This document shows, in pieces, positions 49,324 to 57,911 of a stretch of DNA of 64,000 bases (its first letter is position 1; each line of letters begins with the position of its first letter). The position numbers were made by a program, and so were the translations under genes. This DNA comes from Actinomadura luteofluorescens. GTDB lineage: Bacteria > Actinomycetota > Actinomycetes > Streptosporangiales > Streptosporangiaceae. The notes under the pieces are model-generated. The model was not told the DNA's origin, did no database searches, and was given only the letters and a program-made list of their open reading frames with translations. The stretch spans positions 4,712,001 through 4,776,000 of the forward strand of contig NZ_JACCBA010000001.1 of assembly GCF_013409365.1 (NCBI RefSeq), written 5' to 3'.

Positions 49324-50481
49324 TCAGGCGGCGGTGGGGGACGCGGCGGGCGCGGCCAGGTCCTCGCCCACCTGGCGCAGGCCGTCGAGGTCGTGGACGT
49401 CCTCCGCCTGCGCCGGGACGGCCGTGACCGGCACGGTCGGGTGCGTCGACGCGAAGTGGTCGCGGAGGCGCTCCTCGCGGGCGGCCAGTTGCAGGCGGTC
49501 GGTGTGCAGGCGCAGCAGGGCCGCGGTCAGCGTGTGCTCGCCGCGCTCCTCCAGCGTCTCGGCGGCGGCCTGGCTGCGGGCCGCCGACAGCGTGTCCGCG
49601 GCCGACTCGTGGACGCGGTTGACCACGAGTCCGGCGAGCGGCATCCGCTCCTCGGCGAGGCGCTCGACGAAGTAGGACGCCTCGCGCAGGGCGTCGGGCT
49701 CGGGCGCGGCGACGACGAGGAACGCGGTGCCCGGGGTCTGCAGGAGCTTGAACGTCTTCTCGGCGCGCTCCCGGAACCCGCCGAACATCGTGTCGAAGGC
49801 GGCGACGAACGTCTGCACGTCGCGCAGCAGCTGGACGCCGAGGACCTTGTTGATGACGCCGGTGAACACGCCGAACCCGGCGCTGATCACCTTGACGCCG
49901 AAGCGGCCGCCGGTCTTGGCCGGGGCGGCGAGGAGCTTCATGAAGCGGCCGTCGAGGAAGCGGCCCATCCGCTCGGGGGCGTCGAGGAAGTCCAGCGCGT
50001 TCCGGGACGGCGGGGTGTCGACGATGATCAGGTCCCAGGCGCCGGAGCGGTGCAGCTGCCCGAGCTTCTCCATCGCCATGTACTCCTGCGTCCCCGACAG
50101 GCTGGACGACAGCGACTGGTAGAAGGGGTTGGCGAGGATCTGCTTGGCCCGGTCGGGGTCGGCGTGCGCCTCGACGATCTCGTCGAAGGTCCGCTTCATG
50201 TCGAGCATCATGGCGTGCAGCTCGCCGTCGCCGTCGATCTCGATCCGGCGCGGGTTGTTGTCGAGCTCCGACAGGCCCATCGACTGCGCGAGGCGGCGCG
50301 CCGGGTCGACGGTGAGGACGACGACGTCGCGTCCCCGCTCGGCGGCGCGGACGCCGAGCGCGGCGGCCGTGGTGGTCTTGCCGACGCCGCCCGACCCGCA
50401 GCACACGATGATCTTCGTGCGGGGGTCGTCGAGCAGCCCGTCGACGTCGAGCACCGGTGGGGTCTTGCTGGTCTGGCTCAT
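49324..50481 (-). CDS. ArsA/GET3-family ATPase, second of pair
   Basis: 385 aa. The P-loop GSGGVGKTTTAAALG, switch-like VDPARRLAQSMG and LIIVDTPPSRNALDFLD show the ArsA/MinD deviant-Walker fold. No CxC metal site typical of true arsenite pumps was noticed, so an arsenite role is doubtful; family members next to wblA and whiB4 are called anion-transporting ATPases without proof and may target membrane proteins like GET3. The start at 50481 overlaps the stop of a 31-aa ORF (ATGA). Works presumably as a heterodimer with the next protein upstream. Confidence 0.87.
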   Translation of the reverse strand: MSQTSKTPPVLDVDGLLDDPRTKIIVCCGSGGVGKTTTAAALGVRAAERGRDVVVLTVDPARRLAQSMGLSELDNNPRRIEIDGDGELHAMMLDMKRTFDEIVEAHADPDRAKQILANPFYQSLSSSLSGTQEYMAMEKLGQLHRSGAWDLIIVDTPPSRNALDFLDAPERMGRFLDGRFMKLLAAPAKTGGRFGVKVISAGFGVFTGVINKVLGVQLLRDVQTFVAAFDTMFGGFRERAEKTFKLLQTPGTAFLVVAAPEPDALREASYFVERLAEERMPLAGLVVNRVHESAADTLSAARSQAAAETLEERGEHTLTAALLRLHTDRLQLAAREERLRDHFASTHPTVPVTAVPAQAEDVHDLDGLRQVGEDLAAPAASPTAA

Positions 50482-50573
50482 CGGTTCACCTCTGCCGGTC
50501 GGTCCTCGCCCGCACGGGGGGTCAGCCTCACCCAGGAGACGCCGCGGTGGGGGGTGGGGGCGGGCGCGGTCAT
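50478..50573 (-). CDS. 31-aa ORF coupled between the two ArsA-type genes
   Basis: The frame reads MTAPAPTPHRGVSWVRLTPR then AGEDRPAEVNR and a stop. Its start overlaps the stop of the upstream ArsA gene (ATGA at 50573-50570), and its stop overlaps the start of the downstream one (ATGA at 50481-50478). Exact ATGA coupling on both sides is unlikely by chance in unselected spacer, so it is probably translated, either as a peptide or as a coupling device. No family known. Confidence 0.55.
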   Translation of the reverse strand: MTAPAPTPHRGVSWVRLTPRAGEDRPAEVNR

Positions 50574-51577
50574 GCCGCGCCCTGGTCGCGGAGGGCGGCG
50601 GCCAGGTCGTAGAGGCCCGCCAGGTCCATGCCGTCGGAGAGCAGGGGGAGGGTGTAGCGGGGCCGGTCGACGGAGTCCAGGCGCTCCTTCTCGCGGCGCT
50701 GGAGGGCGGTGCGGCGGGCGTGGTCGGCGGCCTCCTCGGCGAGGACGGCGGCGATCGACTCGGCGTCGTGCTCCAGGCCGGCGGCCTTCACGCCGCGGAC
50801 GATCTCGTCGGTGTCCAGGGACCCGGCGGCGGCCACGGCGAGGTCGTCCTCGGAGAGGACGGGCTGGTGCTCCATGTTGACGATCACGCCGCCGACGGGG
50901 AGCCCGGCAGCGGTGAGGTCGCGGATGCCGTCCATCGTCTCCTGGACGGGCATCTCCTCCAGGAGCGTGACGAAGTGCACGGCGGTCTCGGGGCTGCGGA
51001 CGACCTTCATCACGGTGTCGGCGTGGTTGCGGACGGGGCCGACCTTGGCGAGGCCGGAGACCTCGTCGTTGACGTTCAGGAACTTCGTGATGCGGCCGGT
51101 GGGCGGGGCGTCCATCACGACGGCGTCGTAGATGAACGAGCCGTCCTTCTTCTTGCGGCGCACCGACTCGGACGTCTTGCCGGTGAGGATGACGTCGCGC
51201 AGGCCGGGGGCGATGGTGGTGACGAAGTCGACGATGCCGAGCTTGGTCATCGCCTTTCCGGCGCGCTTGAGGTTGTAGAACATCTCGAGGTACTCGATGA
51301 GCGCCTCTTCGGTGTCGATGGCGAGCGCGTGGACGTCCCCGCCGTCCGGGGCGACGGCGACGCGGCGCTCCTCGTAGGGCAGCGGCGGGCAGTCGAAGAG
51401 CTGGGCGATGCCCTGGCGTCCCTCGACCTCGACGAGCAGGACCTTGCGGCCGCCGGCGGCCAGGGCAAGGGCGAGGGCGGCGGCGACGGTCGTCTTGCCC
51501 GTGCCGCCCTTGCCGGTGACCACATGGAGGCGTACGCCGTCCCAGTCGGTGTCTCTCGCGCTCACCCGATCGACCAT
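50570..51577 (-). CDS. ArsA/GET3-family ATPase, first of pair
   Basis: 335 aa from ATG 51577 (GTG 51586 is possible). GKGGTGKTTVAAALALAL is the deviant P-loop; VEVEGRQGIAQLFDCPPLPY, MDAPPTGRITKFLNV and LTGKTSESVRRKKKDG follow the family. It pairs with the ATPase at 49324, and the two are always neighbours in this locus in other actinomycetes, suggesting a two-subunit enzyme. The target is unknown. No ribosome site of note, so the start is uncertain. Confidence 0.87.
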   Translation of the reverse strand: MVDRVSARDTDWDGVRLHVVTGKGGTGKTTVAAALALALAAGGRKVLLVEVEGRQGIAQLFDCPPLPYEERRVAVAPDGGDVHALAIDTEEALIEYLEMFYNLKRAGKAMTKLGIVDFVTTIAPGLRDVILTGKTSESVRRKKKDGSFIYDAVVMDAPPTGRITKFLNVNDEVSGLAKVGPVRNHADTVMKVVRSPETAVHFVTLLEEMPVQETMDGIRDLTAAGLPVGGVIVNMEHQPVLSEDDLAVAAAGSLDTDEIVRGVKAAGLEHDAESIAAVLAEEAADHARRTALQRREKERLDSVDRPRYTLPLLSDGMDLAGLYDLAAALRDQGAA

Positions 51578-51802
51578 ATCGTTCACTCGTCAAACACTTG
51601 AGGGGGCGGTCGCCCTCATGCAAGTGATCCCTGACACGGTTCCCCCGCCCGGACGCTGTCATTCGGCCTGCCCGCGCGGTTAGCTTGAAAACGTGAGCCG
51701 TGCTATGGACGGTTCCGTCCGGGCCCTGAGCGGTCCGGACGCCCGCCGGAGCTCCGGGGGCGCCTCCCGGGGCCCGGGCCCTCATGCGAAAGAGGTGCCG
51801 TG

Positions 51803-52840
51803 ATGGAAGCGGTGGCCCTGATCATCCTGCTCGTCATCGTGGTCGTCGGCCTGATCGTCCTGTCGTCGTCGATCCGGGTCGTGCAGCAGTTCGAGCACGG
51901 GATCGTGTTCCGGTTCGGGCAGGTACAGCGGAACGGGCAGCTGCGGCCCGGCGCGGTGCGAGCGCCGGGCCTGACGGTGATCGTCCCGATCGCCGAGCGC
52001 ATGCAGAAGGTCAGCCGGCAGACGATCACGATGGGGGTGCCCGGCCAGGACGGGATCACCCAGGACAACGTGAGCGTCCGTGTCGACGCCGTCGTCTACT
52101 TCCGGGTGATCGACCCGGTGAAGGCGATCGTGAACGTGCACAACTACGGGTACGCGGTCTCGCAGGTGGCGCAGACGTCGCTGCGGTCGGTGATCGGGCA
52201 GGCCGACATGCAGGAGCTGCTCGGCGAGCGCGAGAAGATCAACATGCGGCTGCGGGCGATCATCGACGAGATCACCGAGGGGCCGTGGGGCATCCTGATC
52301 GAGCGTGTCGAGATCAAGGACGTCTCGCTGCCGGAGGGCATGAAGCGGTCGATGGCCCGGCAGGCGGAGGCGGAGCGGGAGCGCCGCGCCCGCATCATCA
52401 CCGCGGACGGCGAGTTCCAGGCGTCCAAGCGCCTCGCCGCCGCCGCGGAGATCATGTCGCAGGACCCGGCGGCCCTCCAGCTGCGCCTGCTGCAGACGGT
52501 CGTGGAGGTCTCGGCCGAGAAGAACAGCACGCTGGTCATGCCGCTGCCGGTGGAGATCCTGCGCTTCTTCGAGCGCGCCGCGGGCGGTGCGGCCGGACGG
52601 TCCGAGGACGGCGGCGAGAGCAAGCCCGACCTCGGCGAGCGGCTCGCCAAGGCGGAGGAGGAGCTGGCCAAGGCGGCCGAGCAGTCGTCGTCGCTGGAGT
52701 CGGCCGAGGAGGTCCCGCCGGTCATCGGGCTGGACGAACCCAAGCGCCGCGGGTCCGAGGTGTCCGCTCCGCGGGAGGAGCAGCGGCGCGGCATCGGTGG
52801 CGGCGCGCAGGAGACCCCGGAGGAGCAGCCGCCCCGCTGA
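51803..52840 (+). CDS. SPFH/band 7 membrane protein (slipin-like)
   Basis: 345 aa. An N-terminal membrane helix (LIILLVIVVVGLIVL) is followed by an SPFH domain: IRVVQQFEHGIVFRFGQVQR, VDAVVYFRVIDPVKAIVNVH, QTSLRSVIGQADMQELLGER and ITEGPWGILIERVEIKDVSL. A coiled-coil tail and a low-complexity acidic C-terminus complete it. Slipins and stomatins organise membrane microdomains and often act with a protease of the NfeD type; no NfeD gene is next to it here. ATG 51803 has AGAGG upstream. It is convergent with the MFS gene. Confidence 0.88.
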   Translation: MEAVALIILLVIVVVGLIVLSSSIRVVQQFEHGIVFRFGQVQRNGQLRPGAVRAPGLTVIVPIAERMQKVSRQTITMGVPGQDGITQDNVSVRVDAVVYFRVIDPVKAIVNVHNYGYAVSQVAQTSLRSVIGQADMQELLGEREKINMRLRAIIDEITEGPWGILIERVEIKDVSLPEGMKRSMARQAEAERERRARIITADGEFQASKRLAAAAEIMSQDPAALQLRLLQTVVEVSAEKNSTLVMPLPVEILRFFERAAGGAAGRSEDGGESKPDLGERLAKAEEELAKAAEQSSSLESAEEVPPVIGLDEPKRRGSEVSAPREEQRRGIGGGAQETPEEQPPR

Positions 52841-52849
52841 CCCGGGGCC

Positions 52850-54088
52850 TCACCCGGCCTGCGGCTGAGGTGAGGCGGTCGCGGCGTCCGGCGCGGCTTC
52901 GGGCATGGTCAGGCGCCGGACGCCCGGCACCGCCGCCGTGCCCAGGCAGGCGGCACCGACGAGGACGGCCGCCGTCCACAGCGGGACGGAGGGGCCCCAT
53001 ACCGAGGCGGCCCACGGCGCGAGCGCGTAGCCGAGGGGCGCCGCGGCCAGCGACAGCAGCCAGTCGTAGGACGTCACCCGGGCCAGCGCCTGCGGCGGGA
53101 TGGTCAGCTGCACGACGGTCTCCCAGGTGGGGTTGAGGATGCCGAGGCCGGTGAGCGCCAGCCCGTACGCCGCGACGAGCAGCGGCGCGGGCGCGGCGAC
53201 CGCGAACAGGGCGAGGGGCAGCGCCAGCGCGGCCAGGCCCGCGTTCGCGACGAGGACGGGACGGCGCGGCCGGACGCGGGCGGCCAGCAGCGCCCCCGCG
53301 ACGAGCCCGGCCGCGCCCACCTGGACGGTCGCGATCCAGACGCCCTCGCCGCCGAGCCGCTCGACCGCGAGGGCGGGGCCGAGGGTGAGCAGGACGGCGG
53401 AGGCGCCGTTCCAGACGCCGTGCGCGATGAGGCTCGTCCAGTACCAGTCGCGCGAACGGACCTCCGACCAGCCTTCCGCCAGGTCGGCCCGCAGTGAGCG
53501 CCTCGGGATCGGGACGTGCCGGACGCGTACCAGGGCGAGGAGCGCCGCGCTCGCGGCGAACGACGCCGAGTCCAGCAGGAACGTCCAGCCGGGGCCGGCG
53601 GTCAGCACGAAGGTGCCGGCGAGGGCGGGCCCGGCGAGGCGGGTGGCGCCGTTGGCGAGGCCCATCAGGGAGTTGGCCTTCTGGAGCCCGGACGGCTCGA
53701 CGGTCCCGGCGATCAGGGGCGAGATGGTCGGCGCCTGGAAGGCCGAGGCCGCGCCGCCGATCACCTGGGCGGCGGCGAGGTGCCCCAGCCGCGGCTCGCC
53801 GCCCAGCAGCTCCAGCGCCGCGAACAGCTGCGCGGCCGCGGCGGCGAGGTCGGTCGTGAGGGCGACTCCGCGCGCGTCGAGGCGGTCGGCGAGCACGCCT
53901 CCGAGGGGCAGCAGGAGCAGGCGCGGCACCATGGCGCAGCCGAGCACGAGGGCGAGCGCCGACGTGGAACCCGTCGCCCGCAGGACGGCGAGCGCCAGCG
54001 CGGCGGGGACGGCGGCGTCGCCGGTCAGGGACAGGACGCGGGCGGCGGCCAGCAGCCGGAAGTCCCGGCCGCGCAGGGGGTGGGTCAT
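52850..54088 (-). CDS. MFS transporter
   Basis: 412 aa with about 12 hydrophobic helices, the first beginning FRLLAAARVLSLTGDAAVPA, and basic loops such as PLGGVLADRLDARGV (motif A-like). It resembles 12-helix drug/metabolite exporters of the DHA type. The gene is divergent from the MarR-type gene with a palindrome between them, so it is probably a MarR-controlled efflux pump. The substrate is unknown. The stop is 10 bases from the convergent SPFH gene's stop. Confidence 0.82.
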   Translation of the reverse strand: MTHPLRGRDFRLLAAARVLSLTGDAAVPAALALAVLRATGSTSALALVLGCAMVPRLLLLPLGGVLADRLDARGVALTTDLAAAAAQLFAALELLGGEPRLGHLAAAQVIGGAASAFQAPTISPLIAGTVEPSGLQKANSLMGLANGATRLAGPALAGTFVLTAGPGWTFLLDSASFAASAALLALVRVRHVPIPRRSLRADLAEGWSEVRSRDWYWTSLIAHGVWNGASAVLLTLGPALAVERLGGEGVWIATVQVGAAGLVAGALLAARVRPRRPVLVANAGLAALALPLALFAVAAPAPLLVAAYGLALTGLGILNPTWETVVQLTIPPQALARVTSYDWLLSLAAAPLGYALAPWAASVWGPSVPLWTAAVLVGAACLGTAAVPGVRRLTMPEAAPDAATASPQPQAG

Positions 54089-54100
54089 GGTCGGACAATG

Positions 54101-54118
54101 TAGTTCGGTAGCGAACTA
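54101..54118. promoter_or_regulatory. Palindrome between the MFS and MarR genes, candidate MarR operator
   Basis: TAGTTCG-GTAG-CGAACTA (54101-54118) has perfect 7-bp arms, lies 13 bases upstream of the MFS start and 53 upstream of the MarR start, and has the size of a MarR-dimer site. Confidence 0.6.
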
Positions 54119-54170
54119 ATCGCTAACGAATTATTCGCCGATGAATCACCGGGAGGGCTACGATTCCGGC

Positions 54171-54689
54171 ATGGGCGCGAGGGACCGGGTCGACGAGCAT
54201 GTGGAGCGGTGGGCGCCGATCGTGCCCGACCTCGACCCCGACACCGAGGGCGCCGTGACCCGGATGATCTTCTTCGTCAAGCACATCCGGCGGATGAAGG
54301 AGGAGCTCCTCGCCGCCTCCGGCCTGCAGCGGCACGAGTTCGACACGCTGCACGCGCTCGCCGGCCGGCACGGCACCGCCGCCCCCTCCCGGCTCGCCGC
54401 CGACCTCGCCATGCCGCCGAACTCGATCACCGGGCGGCTGGACGCGCTGGAGCGCCGCGGCTTCGTCCGCCGGTCCCCCTCGGCCACCGACCGCCGCCGC
54501 GTCGTCGTCGAGCTCACCCCCGCCGGTCGCTCCGCCTGGCGCGACGCGATGGACGGCCTCGGCGTCGAGGAGGCCCGCCTGCTCGGCGCCCTCGACCCCG
54601 CCGAGCGCCGCACCCTCTCCGACCTGCTCCGCCGCATCATGCTCCGCGCCGAGCAGCCCCCTAGTCCGCCAGAGGGCCCTACGGGGTGA
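54171..54689 (+). CDS. MarR-family transcriptional regulator
   Basis: 172 aa from ATG 54171 (54141 also possible). The winged helix is seen as AASGLQRHEFDTLHALAGRH, PSRLAADLAMPPNSITGRLD, ALERRGFVRRSPSATDRRRV and VELTPAG, the classical MarR recognition helix and wing. It dimerises through terminal helices and usually loses DNA on binding a small phenolic ligand. It is divergent from the MFS gene and likely represses it through the 54101 palindrome. Its end overlaps the convergent oxidoreductase gene by 11 bases. Confidence 0.85.
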   Translation: MGARDRVDEHVERWAPIVPDLDPDTEGAVTRMIFFVKHIRRMKEELLAASGLQRHEFDTLHALAGRHGTAAPSRLAADLAMPPNSITGRLDALERRGFVRRSPSATDRRRVVVELTPAGRSAWRDAMDGLGVEEARLLGALDPAERRTLSDLLRRIMLRAEQPPSPPEGPTG

Positions 54690-55626
54690 GGGTCAGGCGG
54701 CCGCGTAGGCCGCCTGTTTCTAGGCGCTTGTGGGCTTTGGTCGCCTCGGCCAGGGGGTGGGTGTCGGCGACGCGGGGGGTGAGGTGGCCTTCGTCCGTGA
54801 GCGCGGTGAGCATGGCCAGCTGGGCGGCGTCCGCGCGTATCCACACGTTGTGGACGGCGATCCTGCGCAGCGGAAGTGGGGTGGCCGGGCCGCCGTTCAC
54901 CGCCGCGAACGCCCCGCCGCTGCGGACGGCGTCGAGGGCCGCGACCGAGAGGAGGGCGGCGTCGAGGGCACCGTCCACACCACCAGGGACGATCGCCCTG
55001 ACGGCGTCTCCCAGGTGCGCGCCGCGCGGAACGAACATCTCCGCGCCGAATCCGCGCACCAGGGCCTCGTCGGACGCGGAGGCCGTCGCGACGACGCGCA
55101 GGCCGCGGTGGGCGGCCAGTTCCACGGCGTAGCCGCCGACGGCGCCCGCCGCTCCCGTGACGAGCAACGTGGCTCCCGAGGGCAGATCGAGGAGGTCGAG
55201 GGCCTGCAAGGCGGTCAGCCCGTTCAGCGGGATCGTCGCCGCCCCGGTCGCCGGGACGGACCGCGGCGCGGGCGCGACGGCGTCCGCGTCCAGGACGATC
55301 GCGTCCGCGTAGGCGCCCAGCGGCACGTCGAGCCGGTCCTTCAGGCCGATGACCTCGTCGCCGGCGGCGATGCGGGTCACGCCCTCCCCGACCGCGTCGA
55401 CGGTGCCGGCGACGTCCCAGCCGATGCCGACCGCGGGCCGCGAGCCGAACGGCGGCATCAGCCCCGCATCGGCCAGCGCCCCAGAACGGGTCGCGGCGTC
55501 GACCGGGTTGACCGCCGCGGCCGCCACCCGGATCCGCACCTGGCCGGGCCCTGGGACGGGCACCGGGACATCGGTGAGCTCCAGCGCGTCGGGCCCGCCG
55601 GGTGTCCTCACGATGATCGCGCGCAT
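54679..55626 (-). CDS. NADP-dependent zinc-type alcohol dehydrogenase / quinone oxidoreductase family
   Basis: 315 aa. It begins MRAIIVRTPGGPDALELTDV, and has VNPVDAATRSGALADAG, GWDVAGTVDAVGEGV and the nucleotide-binding LLVTGAAGAVGGYAVELA. No zinc ligands of classical alcohol dehydrogenases are evident, so it belongs to the zeta-crystallin/QOR-like branch that reduces quinones or enones with NADPH. It is divergent from an HxlR regulator, a pairing commonly used to respond to reactive aldehydes or quinones. Confidence 0.87.
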   Translation of the reverse strand: MRAIIVRTPGGPDALELTDVPVPVPGPGQVRIRVAAAAVNPVDAATRSGALADAGLMPPFGSRPAVGIGWDVAGTVDAVGEGVTRIAAGDEVIGLKDRLDVPLGAYADAIVLDADAVAPAPRSVPATGAATIPLNGLTALQALDLLDLPSGATLLVTGAAGAVGGYAVELAAHRGLRVVATASASDEALVRGFGAEMFVPRGAHLGDAVRAIVPGGVDGALDAALLSVAALDAVRSGGAFAAVNGGPATPLPLRRIAVHNVWIRADAAQLAMLTALTDEGHLTPRVADTHPLAEATKAHKRLETGGLRGRLTLTP

Positions 55627-55758
55627 GGCAGAGAACTCCCTGGAAGAAGTGGGTTCAGGTGCGGGACGACCCCCGCACCGGACACTTTCGCCGGAACAGC
55701 CGCGGGCCGGAAGAAGTTACTTCGAGGTGCGTTCGGTACCCGGAGGTGATCCCGCGGC

Positions 55759-56193
55759 ATGGCCACGATGACGGCGGCGGAGCGTCGCGAGCAGGACAAG
55801 GCGGCGTTCGACGCCTATATGGACGGATGCCCCACCCATCAGCTGATGGGGATCATCGGCAACAAGTGGAGCATGCTGCTCCTCTCGGACCTGGCGCACG
55901 GCACACGCAGGTACGCCGAGATCGGCAGGGCGCTCCCAGGCGTCAGCGCGAAGATGCTCACGCAGACGCTTCGCTCCCTGGAGCGGGACGGTTTCGTGGC
56001 GCGAAGCGTGACACCGTCCGTCCCCGTCCAGGTCGAGTACACCCTGACGCTGCTGGGCGAACGGATCGTGCCGCTGCTCACCTCCATCCAGGAATGGGCG
56101 GGCCGCCACATCGAGGAGATCCACGCGGCGCGCGAGCGGTACGGCGAGGGGGCCGGTCAGGAGGTCGGGGCGGACTGCCGATCGCTAGGGTGA
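55759..56193 (+). CDS. HxlR-family transcriptional regulator
   Basis: 144 aa. The wHTH CPTHQLMGIIGNKWSMLLLS, LAHGTRRYAEIGRALPGVSA, KMLTQTLRSLERDGFVAR and YTLTLLGERIV match HxlR/MarR-like DUF24 proteins. The Cys near the N-terminus (DGCPTH) is the one that senses electrophiles in many members. It has a strong GGAGG site and is divergent from the oxidoreductase gene, which it probably controls. Followed 5 bases later by the DUF4177 gene. Confidence 0.87.
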   Translation: MATMTAAERREQDKAAFDAYMDGCPTHQLMGIIGNKWSMLLLSDLAHGTRRYAEIGRALPGVSAKMLTQTLRSLERDGFVARSVTPSVPVQVEYTLTLLGERIVPLLTSIQEWAGRHIEEIHAARERYGEGAGQEVGADCRSLG

Positions 56194-56198
56194 GGGCC

Positions 56199-56354
56199 AT
56201 GAAGAAGTGGGAGTACGCGACCGTTCCGCTGCTGGTGCACGCGACCAAGCAGATCCTCGACAACTGGGGCCAGGACGGGTGGGAGCTCGTCACCGTCCTG
56301 CCGGGGCCGAACCCCGAGAACCTCGTCGCCTACTTCAAGCGCGAAGTCGAGTAG
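56199..56354 (+). CDS. DUF4177 domain protein, 51 aa
   Basis: MKKWEYATVPLLVHATKQIL, DNWGQDGWELVTVLPG, then PENLVAYFKREVE: the compact DUF4177 fold with Trp-Glu pairs. The family is conserved in this locus next to RidA in actinomycetes; function unknown. It lies in the same frame as a longer spurious reading frame; the internal ATG at 56199 with a GAGGG site is the true start. Confidence 0.8.
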   Translation: MKKWEYATVPLLVHATKQILDNWGQDGWELVTVLPGPNPENLVAYFKREVE

Positions 56355-56409
56355 CGGCGACCGCCGGAACAGCCCCGTCGTAACGGACCTCAACGAGGAG
56401 GAATGGGCT

Positions 56410-56871
56410 TTGAGCACGCCTGAAGAGCGGATCCGCGAGCTCGGCATCGAGCTGCCGGAGGTCGTCCCGCCGGTCGCGTCCTACGTGCCGACGGCGCGGA
56501 CGGGGTCGCTCGTCTACACCGCCGGCCAGATCCCCCTGGTCAAGGGAGAGCTGGGCGCCACCGGGAAGGTGGGCGCGGAGGTCAGCGCCGAGGAGGCGGC
56601 CCGGCAGGCGCGGATCTGCGCGCTGAACGCGATCGCGGCGCTGAAGGCGGAGGTCGGCGAGCTGTCGCGGATCGTGCGGATCGTGAAGGTCGTCGGTTTC
56701 GTCGCCAGCGCTCCGGACTTCCACGGCCAGCCCCAGGTGATCAACGGGGCGAGCGACCTGCTGGCCGAGGTGTTCGGGGACGCGGGAAGGCACGCGCGCA
56801 GCGCCGTCGGCGTCGCCGTCCTGCCCCGGGACGTCCCGGTCGAGGTGGAGCTGATCGCCGAGGTGGCGTGA
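56410..56871 (+). CDS. ridA: RidA-family enamine/imine deaminase
   Basis: 153 aa from TTG 56410, preceded by GAGGAGG. The segments VPTARTGSLVYTAGQIPLVK and VKVVGFVASAPDFHGQPQVI with the DVPVEVELIAEVA end match YjgF/RidA. It hydrolyses reactive enamines formed by PLP enzymes, protecting the cell. An ATG in the leader (56403) is out of frame. It is followed by a NUDIX and an MBL gene on the same strand. Confidence 0.87.
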   Translation: MSTPEERIRELGIELPEVVPPVASYVPTARTGSLVYTAGQIPLVKGELGATGKVGAEVSAEEAARQARICALNAIAALKAEVGELSRIVRIVKVVGFVASAPDFHGQPQVINGASDLLAEVFGDAGRHARSAVGVAVLPRDVPVEVELIAEVA

Positions 56872-56901
56872 GGCGCCGGGCTTGACGGAACGCCATTCGG
56901 T

Positions 56902-57774
56902 ATGTCCGAATGGCTCGCCATGGGGAACACCAACGGACTCAAGCTGCCCGAATCGTTCCGGGGGCAGGTCGAGGACATCCTGGAAGGCCGGACCGAGCCG
57001 GTGGCCGCCAAGCACGCGGCGACGGTGGTCGTGCTGCGCGACCACGACGAGCACGGGTTGCAGGCGTTCATGCTGCGCCGCGTCCGGTCGATGGCGTTCG
57101 CGCCCGGCGCCTACGTGTTCCCCGGCGGCTCGGTCGACCCGCGCGACGGGGAGGCGGCGCTGGCGTGGTCCGGGCCGTCCCCCGCCGAGTGGGGCAAGGC
57201 GTTCGGCGCCGACGAGACGCTGGCCCGCGAGCTGGTCTGCGCGGCGGTCCGGGAGACGTTCGAGGAGACGCTCGTGCTGCTCGCCGGCCCGACCGGGGAG
57301 ACGGTCGTGGACGACACGCGCGGCGACGACTGGGAGGCCGACCGGCAGGCGCTGCTGGACCGCTCCCAGTCGTTCGGGGGGTTCCTCGACCGGCGCGGTC
57401 TCGTGCTGCGCTCGGACCTGCTGCGCCCGTGGGCGCACTGGATCACCCCCAAGATCGAACGTAAGCGCTACGACACCCGGTTCTTCGTCGCCGCGATGCC
57501 GGCGGGGCAGCGGGCCAGGGACGTCAGCACCGAGGCCGACCAGGTGGCCTGGGTGAGCCCGGCGGAGGCGGCCGAGCGGGCCGCGCGCGGCGAGTGGATG
57601 ATGCTGCCGCCGACGATCGCGACGCTCGCCGAGCTCGCCGAGTTCGCGACGGTGGCCGACGTGCTGGCCGCGCGGCGCGAGATCGTCGTGCACGAGCCGG
57701 TCGCGGAGATCATCGACGGCGACGCCTACCTCGTCCTGCCCGAGGGCGTCGCGCGGCACTACCCGCAGGGCTGA
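56902..57774 (+). CDS. NUDIX hydrolase, long form
   Basis: 290 aa. The Nudix region is spread: FAPGAYVFPGGSVDPRDG, then CAAVRETFEETLVLLAGP carrying REx2EE. The roughly 40-residue spacing between the GG segment and RETFEE is a known variant in NUDT19-like acyl-CoA diphosphatase proteins. A C-terminal IDGDAYLVLPEGVARHY follows. It belongs to the conserved RidA - NUDIX - MBL - crp gene order. ATG 56902 or 56920 may be used. Confidence 0.83.
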   Translation: MSEWLAMGNTNGLKLPESFRGQVEDILEGRTEPVAAKHAATVVVLRDHDEHGLQAFMLRRVRSMAFAPGAYVFPGGSVDPRDGEAALAWSGPSPAEWGKAFGADETLARELVCAAVRETFEETLVLLAGPTGETVVDDTRGDDWEADRQALLDRSQSFGGFLDRRGLVLRSDLLRPWAHWITPKIERKRYDTRFFVAAMPAGQRARDVSTEADQVAWVSPAEAAERAARGEWMMLPPTIATLAELAEFATVADVLAARREIVVHEPVAEIIDGDAYLVLPEGVARHYPQG

Positions 57775-57911
57775 CGGACGTGCGCCGCCGGGTGCCGCTC
57801 AGCCAGGCCGTCCTGTGGCGGCTGGCGGGCACCTCCGCGCTCCGGCGGCTGGAGCGTCTCGGCTGGAACCCCGCCCGTCACCCCGATCGCGCCTCGGGCA
57901 GGATAGGGGAC

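Noticed and set aside
49243..50880. Plus-strand open frame of 545 codons over the ArsA-type genes
   Set aside because: Antisense shadow with biased composition; the minus-strand genes are certain.
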